A DNA stretch of 64,000 bases, from the NCBI RefSeq assembly GCF_900182745.1, contig NZ_FXTY01000002.1, positions 558,001 to 622,000 of the forward strand, given 5' to 3'. Numbering within the stretch: the stretch's first letter is position 1; each line of letters opens with the position of its first letter. Made by a program: the position numbers and the translations under genes. The notes beneath the pieces were generated by a model, which saw nothing but the letters and a program-made list of their open reading frames with translations, was not told the DNA's origin and searched no databases. The stretch is from Shimia sagamensis. GTDB lineage: Bacteria; Pseudomonadota; Alphaproteobacteria; Rhodobacterales; Rhodobacteraceae. Shown piece by piece: positions 44,468 to 53,452 of this stretch.

Positions 44468-46927
44468 TCAACATTTGATACGTTCCATAGAGGGATCAAG
44501 CATTGGCTTGATTGAAGCACTCGCCGGAACAGCCTGGCCAGCCACGTCTATTTCCCAGTTTCCATTCTGCACCGTGGCAAGAGACACCGGCACATCCAGA
44601 GAGACAAAGCCAATTCCGACCGCGCCGCCCAGCGTGTGACCATATCCGCCAATCTGCAAGTGACCAACTTCAACACCATCAAGATAAACAAGCTCATTTC
44701 CATAAAGCAGCGGTTCAGGGTCCTGAAGCAGAAACTGCAGCATTCGGGTTTTGGGAACACCCCGCGCTTTTATGTCCGCCAGTGCATCATGGCCAATAAA
44801 CCCACCGGGTTTGTCCAGCTTCACGGCAAAGCCAAGCCCCGCTTCAATCGGGTTGTCAGTGTTGTCCACATCCAGCCCAAAGTCGCGATAGGCCTTTTCC
44901 AAACGCAGTGAATTGAGGGTCTGCATGCCTGCATCGCGCAGGCCAAACGCGCGGCCCACTTCTTTCAGCAGATCATACACCTGAACTGCAGCATATGAGG
45001 GCACCTGAAGCTCCCACCCAAGCTCGCCAACAAAAGTGACCCGGAAGGCTTTCACCATCCAATAACCGACGTCTATGTCCTGACAAGTCATAAACGGGAA
45101 CGCCTGATTGGACATATCTGTGCTGGTGACCTTTTCCATCAACTGGCGCGCTTTGGGACCGTGAATATTGATCTGAGTGATACCCGGCGTTACGTCCGTA
45201 ATCACCGCAATTTCGCCGGATTTGATGTGGCGGCGCATACGCATTTCGGTGTGGCCGTGGCTGTTTTCGCCAACCACCACCATAAATTTGTTTTCGCCCA
45301 GCCGGGTTACGGTCAGATCGGCTTCAAACCTGCCTTTCTCATTGACCCACGCGGTATAGACCAGACGGCCGTGGGGAACATCAACTTCGTTGCAGCTCAG
45401 TCGGCTCATCAGTGCAAGCGCATCGGGGCCTTCGACAACAAACTTGGACATGGCAGACATGTCCATGATGATCACATCCTCACGGGCGGCGCGGTGCTCT
45501 TCGGCGTGCCAATCAAACCAGTTCTGCCGGAACCAGCTGTATTTTTCTACCTTTGCCTGATCGGGTGTAGGGGCAAACCAGTCGGGCATTTCCCAGCCAT
45601 GCCCCTCAGCAAAGAATGCGCCTGAGGCCACCAGCCGGTCGTGTAGGGCTGAGCGTTTCATATCACGGGCGGTTTCATAGCCTTCGTTGTGATAGTGCTG
45701 GCCAAACATTTTCCCCAATAGTTCTGGTCCACGATCCCGGCGAAAGGCGCGGGTGGCGTGGTGACGGGTGAACCGGTTTACGTTGATGCCGGTGACATCG
45801 ATCGGTGGGTGTCCATCGACAATCCAATGTGCAAGCACATTGCCAGTGCCCGCACCGTTCAGAATTCCAAGGCTGTTCAAGCCACAGGCCACAAAACAAT
45901 TGCGCAGTTCCGGGGTTTCGCCAACCAAGGGGGCAAGGTCAGGCGTAAAGCTTTCAGGCCCGCAAAACAGCTTGCGCACCCCGACATTCAGGGTTGAGGG
46001 TACGCGCGAGTATGCGGTTTCCAGATGTGGTGCCACGCGGTCCCAATCCGGTTCAATCTCGCCAAACGCAAAATTTTCCGGGATACCGTCAAGCTTCCAA
46101 GGGGCTGCACCTGGCTCAAACAGCCCAAGCATCAGCCCTCCCACTTCTTCCCGGTAGTAGGTGTAGGTGGATGGATCCTCAAGGACCGGCAAGTCGCGGC
46201 TTAAACCGTCGATGTTTTCCGTGATCAGATAATAATGCTCGGCTGCTTGCAGGGGCAAGTTGATCCCGGCGCTGGCGCCCAGTTGCCGTGACCACATACC
46301 CCCGCAAATCACAACGTTTTCGGTCGTGATGGCCTGGCCATCAGAGGTGCGCACGCCGGTTGCGGTGCCGTTTTTGGCCATGATTTCGGCGACAGTGACG
46401 CCTTCGAAGATTTGTGCGCCACGCATACGGGCGCCTTTGGCCAGTGACATGGTCACATCCACCGGATTGGCGCGACCGTCCTCTGGCGTATAGAAACCCG
46501 CCAGCACGTCAGACATATCGCCAATCGGGAACAGGCTTTGGCACTCCTGAGGGGAGATTTCGTGGATATTGATGCCATGGCGGCGCATGAAAGGCGCCAC
46601 GCGGCGCATTTCGTGAACGCGTTCTTCGTTGTTGGCGATTTGCAGATAGCCAACGTCGCGAAATCCGGTGGTAAGGCCTGTTTCCTGTTCAAGAGCCGCG
46701 TAGAGGTCGCGCCCGTGAGTGTAGATTTCACACTCGGCCTCGGTTGTCAGCAATCCCCCCACAATTAGTCCGGCTGCGTGCCACGTGGTGCCAGACGTGA
46801 GTTGGTCGCGTTCCAGCACCACCACATCTGTCATGCCCAGCTTTGCCAGGTGGTAGGCGGTGTTGCAGCCAATTGAGCCGCCACCAATGATCACGGTCTG
46901 CGCGTGCGTGGGAAGAGGTTTGGTCAT
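44468..46927 (-). CDS. FAD-dependent dehydrogenase with GcvT domain (dimethylglycine/sarcosine dehydrogenase-like)
   Basis: An 819-residue two-domain enzyme. VIIGGGSIGCNTAYHLAKLG at the start is the FAD dinucleotide fold, and TSGTTWHAAGLI carries the His that binds FAD covalently in this family. From about residue 430 the folate-binding GcvT/aminomethyltransferase domain follows (MDMSAMSKFVVEGPDAL, ending with GAVGIGFVSLDVP). Such enzymes demethylate N-methylglycines and pass the C1 unit to tetrahydrofolate. The exact N-methyl substrate cannot be read off. It is divergent from a BetI-like TetR. ATG 46927 is preferred over 46939; neither has a strong ribosome site. Confidence 0.88.
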   Translation of the reverse strand: MTKPLPTHAQTVIIGGGSIGCNTAYHLAKLGMTDVVVLERDQLTSGTTWHAAGLIVGGLLTTEAECEIYTHGRDLYAALEQETGLTTGFRDVGYLQIANNEERVHEMRRVAPFMRRHGINIHEISPQECQSLFPIGDMSDVLAGFYTPEDGRANPVDVTMSLAKGARMRGAQIFEGVTVAEIMAKNGTATGVRTSDGQAITTENVVICGGMWSRQLGASAGINLPLQAAEHYYLITENIDGLSRDLPVLEDPSTYTYYREEVGGLMLGLFEPGAAPWKLDGIPENFAFGEIEPDWDRVAPHLETAYSRVPSTLNVGVRKLFCGPESFTPDLAPLVGETPELRNCFVACGLNSLGILNGAGTGNVLAHWIVDGHPPIDVTGINVNRFTRHHATRAFRRDRGPELLGKMFGQHYHNEGYETARDMKRSALHDRLVASGAFFAEGHGWEMPDWFAPTPDQAKVEKYSWFRQNWFDWHAEEHRAAREDVIIMDMSAMSKFVVEGPDALALMSRLSCNEVDVPHGRLVYTAWVNEKGRFEADLTVTRLGENKFMVVVGENSHGHTEMRMRRHIKSGEIAVITDVTPGITQINIHGPKARQLMEKVTSTDMSNQAFPFMTCQDIDVGYWMVKAFRVTFVGELGWELQVPSYAAVQVYDLLKEVGRAFGLRDAGMQTLNSLRLEKAYRDFGLDVDNTDNPIEAGLGFAVKLDKPGGFIGHDALADIKARGVPKTRMLQFLLQDPEPLLYGNELVYLDGVEVGHLQIGGYGHTLGGAVGIGFVSLDVPVSLATVQNGNWEIDVAGQAVPASASIKPMLDPSMERIKC

Positions 46928-46955
46928 AACTGGGTCCATTCCGGGAGATTCGGTA

Positions 46956-47017
46956 TTTGATCAAATCTTTGATTGACGCTGTCAAAAAATCAAGTCATTG
47001 ATTGAACAGCCATTCAA
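46956..47017. promoter_or_regulatory. Repeated TTGATTGA / TTGAA-N6-TTCAA operators
   Basis: The divergent gap holds TTTGATCAAA (46956-46965), TTGATTGA at 46969-46976 and again at 46998-47005, and a perfect TTGAA-CAGCCA-TTCAA inverted repeat at 47002-47017. Clustered repeats between a TetR gene and its neighbour suggest cooperative repressor sites. Confidence 0.6.
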
Positions 47018-47030
47018 TGGATGGAAGTTT

Positions 47031-47663
47031 ATGGTTGAAATAAAACAGAAAAGATCTCGCACTGCATCACCTGAAATCAGGAAAAAGCAGATCATTGACG
47101 CGACAATTGCATCGATTGGCAAACACGGAATTTCAGGCACAACCATGGCATCGGTTGCCAGGTTGGCAGGGCTGTCTGCGGGGCTTGCGAACTTTCATTT
47201 CAGGAGCAAAGACGCACTGCTGGAAGAAACGTTGCGCTGTTTGGCAATAGAGCATCGTGAGCAGTGGCTAACGCGACTTCAGGCTCCGGACCTAGATGCA
47301 CCGGCAAAAATTGTCGCGGTCATTGACGCTCAGTTTCACACATCAATTTGCAATCGGAAAAAACTGGCAGTTTGGTTTGCCTTCTTTGGAGAGGCTGCTT
47401 ATCGAAAATCTTATCGCCGCATCACCACTTCAATCGACGCAGAGCGGCTCGATGTTTTGGCAGACTTGTTTGATGAGATCATACAAGACGAAGAGAGCGC
47501 TTTGGACCCAAAAGGGGTGGCACGCACGCTGGAAAGCCTGTTTGACGGGTTTTGGTTGAATATGCTGATGTACCCCGATCAGTTTTCGCGAGAGATGGCA
47601 AAGGCCCAGATATTCGACTATTTGCACACCAGTTTCCCACGCCATTTCGCTCCTTTGTCATAG
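47031..47663 (+). CDS. TetR-family regulator, BetI-like
   Basis: A 210-residue regulator. The HTH is IIDATIASIGKHGISGTTMA followed by SVARLAGLSAGLANFHFRSKDALLEETLR, and the C-terminal domain (HREQWLTRL, FWAFFGEA-like VWFAFFGEAAYRKSY) is BetI-type (TetR_C_6). BetI represses choline/betaine genes; here the likely target is the divergent FAD/GcvT dehydrogenase. ATG at 47031 is chosen because the earlier start falls inside the operator repeats. Convergent with the SDR at 47713. Confidence 0.87.
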   Translation: MVEIKQKRSRTASPEIRKKQIIDATIASIGKHGISGTTMASVARLAGLSAGLANFHFRSKDALLEETLRCLAIEHREQWLTRLQAPDLDAPAKIVAVIDAQFHTSICNRKKLAVWFAFFGEAAYRKSYRRITTSIDAERLDVLADLFDEIIQDEESALDPKGVARTLESLFDGFWLNMLMYPDQFSREMAKAQIFDYLHTSFPRHFAPLS

Positions 47664-47712
47664 CGAAACCGGTATTTTATTTGACGGTGGCTGGCTCCCT
47701 CACAGGTTTGTG

Positions 47713-48504
47713 TCAGCCTTTTGCGTACCATCCGTTGTCCACATAGGTGGCGTTTCCGTTTACAAAACTGGCTTCATCCGAGGCCAGAAAAACCACCGCT
47801 GCAGCCACTTCTTCCGGGTAACAAATGCGTCCTTGCGTGGCTGCCATTCCGGACTCTTCCCACTCCTGTCCCGCAGCATCCAATTCCGCGATTTCTTTCA
47901 ATCCATGGGCCGTTTCAACAAATCCCGGACAGACAGCGTTACAGCGAATACCTGCGTCGCGGTATTCGGTGGATATGGTGCGTGCCAACTGAAGAACCGC
48001 GCCTTTGGACATGCAATAGACCGATTCAAGCGCATAGCCCAGTTCAGCGGCAATAGAAGCGGTGATGACAATTGAGCCGCCACCGTTGGCGCTCATGTCC
48101 TTGACCGCGCGGCGACACGTCAAGAAGGCCGATTTCACGTTCACGTCCATCAGCCAGTCGTATTCGGCCTCAGTGGTTTCATGCATCGCTTTCACAATAA
48201 TTGTGCCTGCGTGATTGAACAGAACATTGTAAGGGCCAAAGGTATCCAACGCCGCGTCAAAGGCTAGGTTGATCTCAGCATCTTTGGTCACATCCGCATG
48301 AAAAAATGCGGCATCACCACCAGCGTCACGTATCATGCCGACGGTCTTTTGCCCTTCTTCATCCTGAATGTCGAAGATGCTGACTTTGGCGCCTTCTTCG
48401 GCAAAGGCCAGCGCGGTTGATCGCCCCATACCGGTTGCGCCACCGGTGATCACAGCCACTTTGCCAGCCAAACGGCCGTTTGGGGATTTTATGCTATTGG
48501 TCAT
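47713..48504 (-). CDS. Short-chain dehydrogenase, classical
   Basis: A 263-residue SDR, last gene of the transporter operon. VAVITGGATGMGRSTALAFA carries the TGxxxGxG motif; NHAGT replaces the usual NNAG; the active site is Ser-Ile then YCMSKGA with the Tyr and Lys. CNAVCPGFVETA and the C-terminal YVDNGWYAKG are typical. NAD preference is suggested by the Asp in FDIQDEEG at the end of strand 2. ATG at 48504 has GGAGA seven bases upstream. The substrate is presumably a product of the compound brought in by the transporter. Confidence 0.9.
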   Translation of the reverse strand: MTNSIKSPNGRLAGKVAVITGGATGMGRSTALAFAEEGAKVSIFDIQDEEGQKTVGMIRDAGGDAAFFHADVTKDAEINLAFDAALDTFGPYNVLFNHAGTIIVKAMHETTEAEYDWLMDVNVKSAFLTCRRAVKDMSANGGGSIVITASIAAELGYALESVYCMSKGAVLQLARTISTEYRDAGIRCNAVCPGFVETAHGLKEIAELDAAGQEWEESGMAATQGRICYPEEVAAAVVFLASDEASFVNGNATYVDNGWYAKG

Positions 48505-48526
48505 ACTGATTTCTCCAAACAGAAGT

Positions 48527-49324
48527 TTAAATACACTCCCCGCCATCAATGACCAGCGCATGGCCGGTCATGAAGGTGGACATGTCAGACGCGAGAAACA
48601 GGATCGAATCCGCCATTTCGCCGGTTGTTCCCCAACGTCCCATTGGAATGGTTTTGGAAACGTAGCGCTCCAATTTTTCGCGCCCGCCCATTTGCGTCTC
48701 AAAGCCAGCGTTAAAAGGCGTGTCGATGAACCCAGGGCACAAAGAGTTGAAGCGGATGTTGTCTTTGGCATAGTCAGCCGCCATCTGACGTGTCATCGCC
48801 ACAACCGCATGTTTGGTTGTGGCATAGGCAATCATCTCGCGGTCATATTGCACACCTGAATTGGACGAGGTGATGATAACACTGCCGCCACCGTGTGCGC
48901 GCATATGTCCAACAACCGCGCGCGCAGCGACAAAATGCGACCTGACGTTCAGCTTCCAGGACAAGTCCAAACCCTCAAGGGGAACTTGCTCCAAATTGCC
49001 TTCGACCTGGTAGCCCGCATGGGAGTGCAGCACGTCAATGTGGCCGTAGGTTTTGACGGTTCTGTCAATCTCTGCAGAAACGGCTTTGTCATCAGTCACA
49101 TCAAGGCCTGCTGATGTGGCGCTTACGCCTTCGGATTTCAGCGCCTCGACCACTTGCGCGGCCTTGTCGGCATCAAGGTCTGTCACAACCACCTTTGCCC
49201 CGTGGCGCGCCATGGCCATGGCTCCTGCACGTCCAATGCCGGATCCTGCGCCGGTGACCAGTGCGACTCTGCCCTTAAGGGTTGGGAAATGGGGAGCAGA
49301 AAATGGGGTCTCAGCGAGGGTCAT
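48527..49324 (-). CDS. Short-chain dehydrogenase, classical
   Basis: A 265-residue SDR with VALVTGAGSGIGRAGAMAMA, a VTDLDAD motif that favours NAD, HSHAGYQ in place of NNAG, and YATTKHAVV as active site. Its ATG overlaps the stop of the second permease gene (ATGA), so it is translationally coupled to the transporter, and a second SDR follows 22 bases later. Two consecutive SDRs fused to an import operon suggest successive oxidations of an imported hydroxy compound or amine-derived alcohol. Confidence 0.9.
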   Translation of the reverse strand: MTLAETPFSAPHFPTLKGRVALVTGAGSGIGRAGAMAMARHGAKVVVTDLDADKAAQVVEALKSEGVSATSAGLDVTDDKAVSAEIDRTVKTYGHIDVLHSHAGYQVEGNLEQVPLEGLDLSWKLNVRSHFVAARAVVGHMRAHGGGSVIITSSNSGVQYDREMIAYATTKHAVVAMTRQMAADYAKDNIRFNSLCPGFIDTPFNAGFETQMGGREKLERYVSKTIPMGRWGTTGEMADSILFLASDMSTFMTGHALVIDGGECI

Positions 49325-50139
49325 TTTGGTTTTTTGCCTCCGCGTTGAAGCAGTAATTGAGCCGTGATTAGCATCAAAAGGGATACAATCAGCACCATTG
49401 TGCCGATCGCATTGATCTCTGGCGTGACGCCTCGACGGATCGAGGAAAACACATAAATCGGCAGAGTGGTTTCGGACCCGGCGACAAAGAACGCGATGAT
49501 AAAATCGTCAAAGCTGAAGGTGAAGCTGAGCAGAAAACCCGCCAGGATGGCCGGAAATATCATCGGCAGGGTCACCTGTCGAAATGTCGCCATTGGCGTT
49601 GCGTACAAGTCTGAGGAAGCTTCTGTCAAAGCACGATCCATGCCGGCCAGCCGGGCCCGTACGATGATTACCACCAACGCCATTAGAAACATCGTGTGGG
49701 CCGCAATCAGTGAGCCCATCCCCATTTGTAGCTTTGGCGGCGTCAGCCCATTTGGCCAAATCGCTGCGATCATCGGGTTCAGTTGATCAAAAACGGTGAC
49801 CAATCCAATCAATGTGGCAATGCCAATCACGATGCCGGGGATCATAACCGCTACATAGATCAGCAGATCAAATGCGGTACGCACCGGCCCCTTGATCCCT
49901 TGCAGCGCAACCGCAGCCATGGTGCCAAAAACGCTGGCACATAAGGCGGAGGTAAAGGCCACGATCAGGCTGGTCTCCAGGGCATCCATGACAAAGGGAT
50001 TGGAAAGCGCCTTGCCGTACCACTTGGTCGAAAAGCCCTGTAGCTGGCTTGCATGACGCCCGGCATTAAAGCTGAAAAGCGCGATCACGCCAATCGGGAT
50101 GTACAGAAACAGGTAAACGCAAACTGCATAAGCTCTCAT
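49321..50139 (-). CDS. ABC transporter permease, PotC-like
   Basis: A 272-residue inner-membrane protein with six hydrophobic segments and the EAA loop ASSDLYATPMATFRQVTLPMIFPAI at about residues 175-200. The C-terminal SFTFSFDDFIIAFFVAGSETTLPIYVFS is typical of PotC/YdcV subunits of polyamine or opine-type importers. AGGTGACCC precedes the ATG. It overlaps the next SDR by four bases and follows the PotB-like gene by nine. Confidence 0.92.
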   Translation of the reverse strand: MRAYAVCVYLFLYIPIGVIALFSFNAGRHASQLQGFSTKWYGKALSNPFVMDALETSLIVAFTSALCASVFGTMAAVALQGIKGPVRTAFDLLIYVAVMIPGIVIGIATLIGLVTVFDQLNPMIAAIWPNGLTPPKLQMGMGSLIAAHTMFLMALVVIIVRARLAGMDRALTEASSDLYATPMATFRQVTLPMIFPAILAGFLLSFTFSFDDFIIAFFVAGSETTLPIYVFSSIRRGVTPEINAIGTMVLIVSLLMLITAQLLLQRGGKKPK

Positions 50140-50148
50140 TGGGTCACC

Positions 50149-51000
50149 TCACATGATCGACACGTCTTCGCGGCTGGCGCCAAGACGAGTGATTAGCCGC
50201 ATGTAGACCGTGACGGCGATCAGCATGACAACCACCAGCGTGACTGCCACCGCTGAGCCATAGGCCCAATTGCGGGATTGCAAGAACAGGTCGACCAACG
50301 CATTGCCGACGAAGAATACTTTGCCTCCGCCCAGTAGAGCCGGGATCAGATATTCCCCCATCAATAGGATGAAGACGAGCATGCATCCGGTTGCGATGCC
50401 GGGGATAGAAAGCGGAAGGGTAATCTGAAGAAACGTGCGCCAGGGTTTGGCACCAAGATCGGACGAAGCCTCGAGCAGCCGTTTGTCCAGTTTGTCGAGG
50501 CTGACAAAAATCGGAAAAACCATCAGCGGCAGGTATCCGTAAATGATCCCGATCAGCACCGCAAACGGCGTGTTGATCAGGCGGACACCTTCGATCCCGA
50601 CCCAATCCAAAAGGGCGGGAATGCCGCGGCCGCCCAACAGAAAAATCCAAGCGTAGCTGCGGATCAGGATTGAGGTCCAGAACGGCACAATGACCAGCAC
50701 CAAAAGGATCGTTTTCCATTTTGGGCTGCTTTTGACCGCCAAATAATAGGCCAACGGGTAAGCAATCAGCAGCGCTGATAAAGTGCCAATTGGCGCCAAT
50801 GTCATTGTGTTCTTGAACGCAGCCCAGCGGGCCGGGAGATTGGCGTATTGCTCAAATGTGAAAGCGGGTACCACGCCACCGGCGGGTGCCCGCTCCCCAA
50901 AGCTGAAGATGAAAACAACAGTCAACGGAATGATCAGCATCACCAGGAACCAGGCCCCGGCCGGGGCCAAAAGCAACCAATTGCGCGTACGTGCCGTCAT
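50149..51000 (-). CDS. ABC transporter permease, PotB-like
   Basis: A 283-residue membrane protein with six segments; PFWTSILIRSYAWIFLLGGRG and the EAA loop EASSDLGAKPWRTFLQITLPLSIPGI are hallmarks of PotB subunits. It pairs with the PotC-like permease to form the channel. It starts 21 bases after the binding-protein gene. Confidence 0.92.
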   Translation of the reverse strand: MTARTRNWLLLAPAGAWFLVMLIIPLTVVFIFSFGERAPAGGVVPAFTFEQYANLPARWAAFKNTMTLAPIGTLSALLIAYPLAYYLAVKSSPKWKTILLVLVIVPFWTSILIRSYAWIFLLGGRGIPALLDWVGIEGVRLINTPFAVLIGIIYGYLPLMVFPIFVSLDKLDKRLLEASSDLGAKPWRTFLQITLPLSIPGIATGCMLVFILLMGEYLIPALLGGGKVFFVGNALVDLFLQSRNWAYGSAVAVTLVVVMLIAVTVYMRLITRLGASREDVSIM

Positions 51001-51021
51001 CGTGTTTTCACCTTTGTTGGC

Positions 51022-52179
51022 TTAGGCTGATTTGAAGCGCGCCATCAATTCGGCACGGTTCGGGTCGGTCAATGTCGCGGCTGCACCAAACTCAAGCGGT
51101 GTCAGAAGCTCCTGCGCAGGGAAGAGGATTGGATCGTTCTTCAGGGCTTCGGGCAGAAGTTCAAAGGTACGGGCATCCGCTGTGGGATATCCGTGCGCCA
51201 GCACCTCCTTGGCATTGACTTTAGGATCCAACAGGAAGTTGATCAGCGCATAAGCCGCGTTCATATGGGGCGCACCTTTGGGAATGGCATAGTAATCACT
51301 CCAGATCTCCCCCCCCTCACGACCCAGCACGTAGTGAATTTCAGGCATGTCAGTGTTGAGCTGTTTGCCATCGCCGGACCAGCAGATTGTCAGCCAGGCA
51401 TCACCATTGCGCATCGAAGGTTGATAATCGGACGTGATCGCAAAGAGGTGTGGTTTTACATCAATCAGCAGCTTTTCAGCATCGGCCAATTCTGCTTCGT
51501 CGACCGAATTGAACGAATACCCATAGTAGTTCAAGGCGCTGCCGATGGTTGTCAGTTGATAGTCATGCACCATGGCGCGGCCGGTGAATTTGTCCCGCGC
51601 AATGTCAAAGAACTCTTTCCAGGAGGCAATTGGCTTGCCGTCATTGTGCTTGGTGTTCACCGCCATTCCGGTGGAACCCCAGTTTTTGGGCACCGCATAA
51701 AGCGAACCATCAACAGATCCTGCCTCGGCATAGCGGGCATCAAAGGCAGCCCCGTCGTAGTTCGGGAGCTTAGAGGTATCCAGTGGTTCAATCAGGCCTT
51801 CATCGACATAGGTCGAGATCGTGTAGTTGGTGGGCACATATACGTCCCATCCGGTTGCGCCAGCTTGCAACTTGGCCAGCATTTCCTCGTTTGAACCAAA
51901 GACGTTGACCTGCACATGGGCCCCGGTGGCTTCGGTAAAGGCCTCGAAGTTTTCGGGATCATGATAATTGGGCCAGGTCGCTAAAACCACGCGATCACCA
52001 ATGTCACCCGCAAACGCAGGACTAGGGCGCAAACCCGGAACGGCGGTGCCCACAACGGCTGCTGCGGCGCCAAGCCCGGTTACATTGAGAAAATGGCGTC
52101 GTGTAATGGACCCTTTTCTGTAACTCTCCAACTCTTGCATGAACTTCTGTTTGGAGATGTAGTCGATGTCTCTGGTCAT
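51022..52179 (-). CDS. Periplasmic binding protein, PotD-like, Tat-exported
   Basis: A 385-residue binding protein. A twin-arginine signal (SITRRHFLNVTGLGAAAAVV, ending SPAFA near residue 56) sends it folded to the periplasm. The mature part carries VVLATWPNYHDPENFEAF and the family pattern YVPTNYTISTYVDEGLIEPL; NPIGAPH-like IPKGAPHMNAAYALINFLLDP is near the end. PotD/PotF-type proteins bind polyamines, but members also bind other amines or opines. The ligand-binding Asp/Trp set cannot be resolved without a structure alignment. Confidence 0.9.
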   Translation of the reverse strand: MTRDIDYISKQKFMQELESYRKGSITRRHFLNVTGLGAAAAVVGTAVPGLRPSPAFAGDIGDRVVLATWPNYHDPENFEAFTEATGAHVQVNVFGSNEEMLAKLQAGATGWDVYVPTNYTISTYVDEGLIEPLDTSKLPNYDGAAFDARYAEAGSVDGSLYAVPKNWGSTGMAVNTKHNDGKPIASWKEFFDIARDKFTGRAMVHDYQLTTIGSALNYYGYSFNSVDEAELADAEKLLIDVKPHLFAITSDYQPSMRNGDAWLTICWSGDGKQLNTDMPEIHYVLGREGGEIWSDYYAIPKGAPHMNAAYALINFLLDPKVNAKEVLAHGYPTADARTFELLPEALKNDPILFPAQELLTPLEFGAAATLTDPNRAELMARFKSA

Positions 52180-52209
52180 TCCCTTTACTCCCTACGGTTG
52201 CTGTGTGTT

Positions 52210-53331
52210 TTAGTTTCGGTCGAGGATAAGTGCTGCGCTGTCTTCCCAGGACACAAATGCTGTGTCGCCAACGGTAAAAGCGCCTTCGGTTTGTTCAGAT
52301 TGTCGTGGTGAAAGAACCAGAAAATCACCAAGCGTTTCATGGTTCACCAAATACTCGGTGTGTTCTCCCAGAAATATCCGGTTGCGCACCTCCACTGTCA
52401 GCCCCTCACCTTGACGTTGCAGGGTCATTTGTTCGGGGCGCACGCTGACGGATACGTCTTCACTATTGCTCATTTCTTCGGTGGGGGTTCCCCGCATGAT
52501 CATCCCGTTGCTGAGACGCACGGACGTCAATGGGCCGGGCTGTTCGACAACGGTGCCATCAAAGAAGTTAGAAGTGCCAACAAAATCAGCCACATACTTG
52601 GAGTTCGGTCGATCATACAGCTCTTGGGGACTGCCGACCTGGACAATGCGCCCCTCGCGCATGATGCAAATACGATCGCTCATCGACAGGGCTTCTTCCT
52701 GATCGTGAGTCACAAGGACAAAGGTGATGCCCAACTGACGTTGCAAATCCTGCAATTCGATCTGCATCTCTTTGCGCAACTTGCGATCCAAGGCCGCCAT
52801 CGGCTCATCCAGCAACAGAAGCTTGGGCTCGTTGATGATTGCACGTGCCAAGGCGACGCGCTGCTGCTGCCCGCCAGACATTTCCCAGATTTTGCGGTCC
52901 TCGAACCCGCCGAGCTGAACAATGTCCAAGGTCTTGTCGACCTTTTCCGCGATCTGCGCTTTGGGTAGCCGTGGGCGACGCTGACGCAACCCGTAACCAA
53001 TGTTCTGGGCAACGGTCATATGTGGAAATAGAGCGTATTGTTGAAACACCATATTGACGGGACGATGGTGCGCTTCCAGTGCGTTGACCACCTCGCCATC
53101 AAGCAGCACGTCACCTTCGGTTGGCGTCTCAAACCCTGCCAACATTCTAAGAGCGGTGGTTTTTCCGCAACCCGACGGCCCAAGGAAAGACAGGAATTCA
53201 CCTTCCGTGATTGTCAGATTTAGATCGCTGGCTGCGAGCACATCTCCAAAACGTTTGGACACACCCCGTAACTCGGCAATGGCTTTGCCGTCCGCTGGAG
53301 TGAAAGCCTCAATATATCCCCTGGATTCCAT
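52210..53331 (-). CDS. ABC transporter ATPase, PotA-like
   Basis: A 373-residue ATPase, first gene of the import operon. Walker A GPSGCGKTTALRMLAGFE near residue 52, Q-loop MVFQQYALFPHMTV, signature MSGGQQQRVALARAI and Walker B LLLDEPMAALD are all present; the last 130 residues form the TOBE regulatory domain. It powers the two permeases. The start at 53331 is 121 bases from the divergent LuxR-type gene. Confidence 0.93.
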   Translation of the reverse strand: MESRGYIEAFTPADGKAIAELRGVSKRFGDVLAASDLNLTITEGEFLSFLGPSGCGKTTALRMLAGFETPTEGDVLLDGEVVNALEAHHRPVNMVFQQYALFPHMTVAQNIGYGLRQRRPRLPKAQIAEKVDKTLDIVQLGGFEDRKIWEMSGGQQQRVALARAIINEPKLLLLDEPMAALDRKLRKEMQIELQDLQRQLGITFVLVTHDQEEALSMSDRICIMREGRIVQVGSPQELYDRPNSKYVADFVGTSNFFDGTVVEQPGPLTSVRLSNGMIMRGTPTEEMSNSEDVSVSVRPEQMTLQRQGEGLTVEVRNRIFLGEHTEYLVNHETLGDFLVLSPRQSEQTEGAFTVGDTAFVSWEDSAALILDRN

Positions 53332-53452
53332 TTATTGCTATCTTTTTCCGGTTTGGTGAATACTATCCAATTTGGAAAAACAGTAAGAAAAACTCCATTC
53401 GATGTATATACCACGTTTTTAGTATAACAATCGTAGTAGCGAGGTTTGGCAT

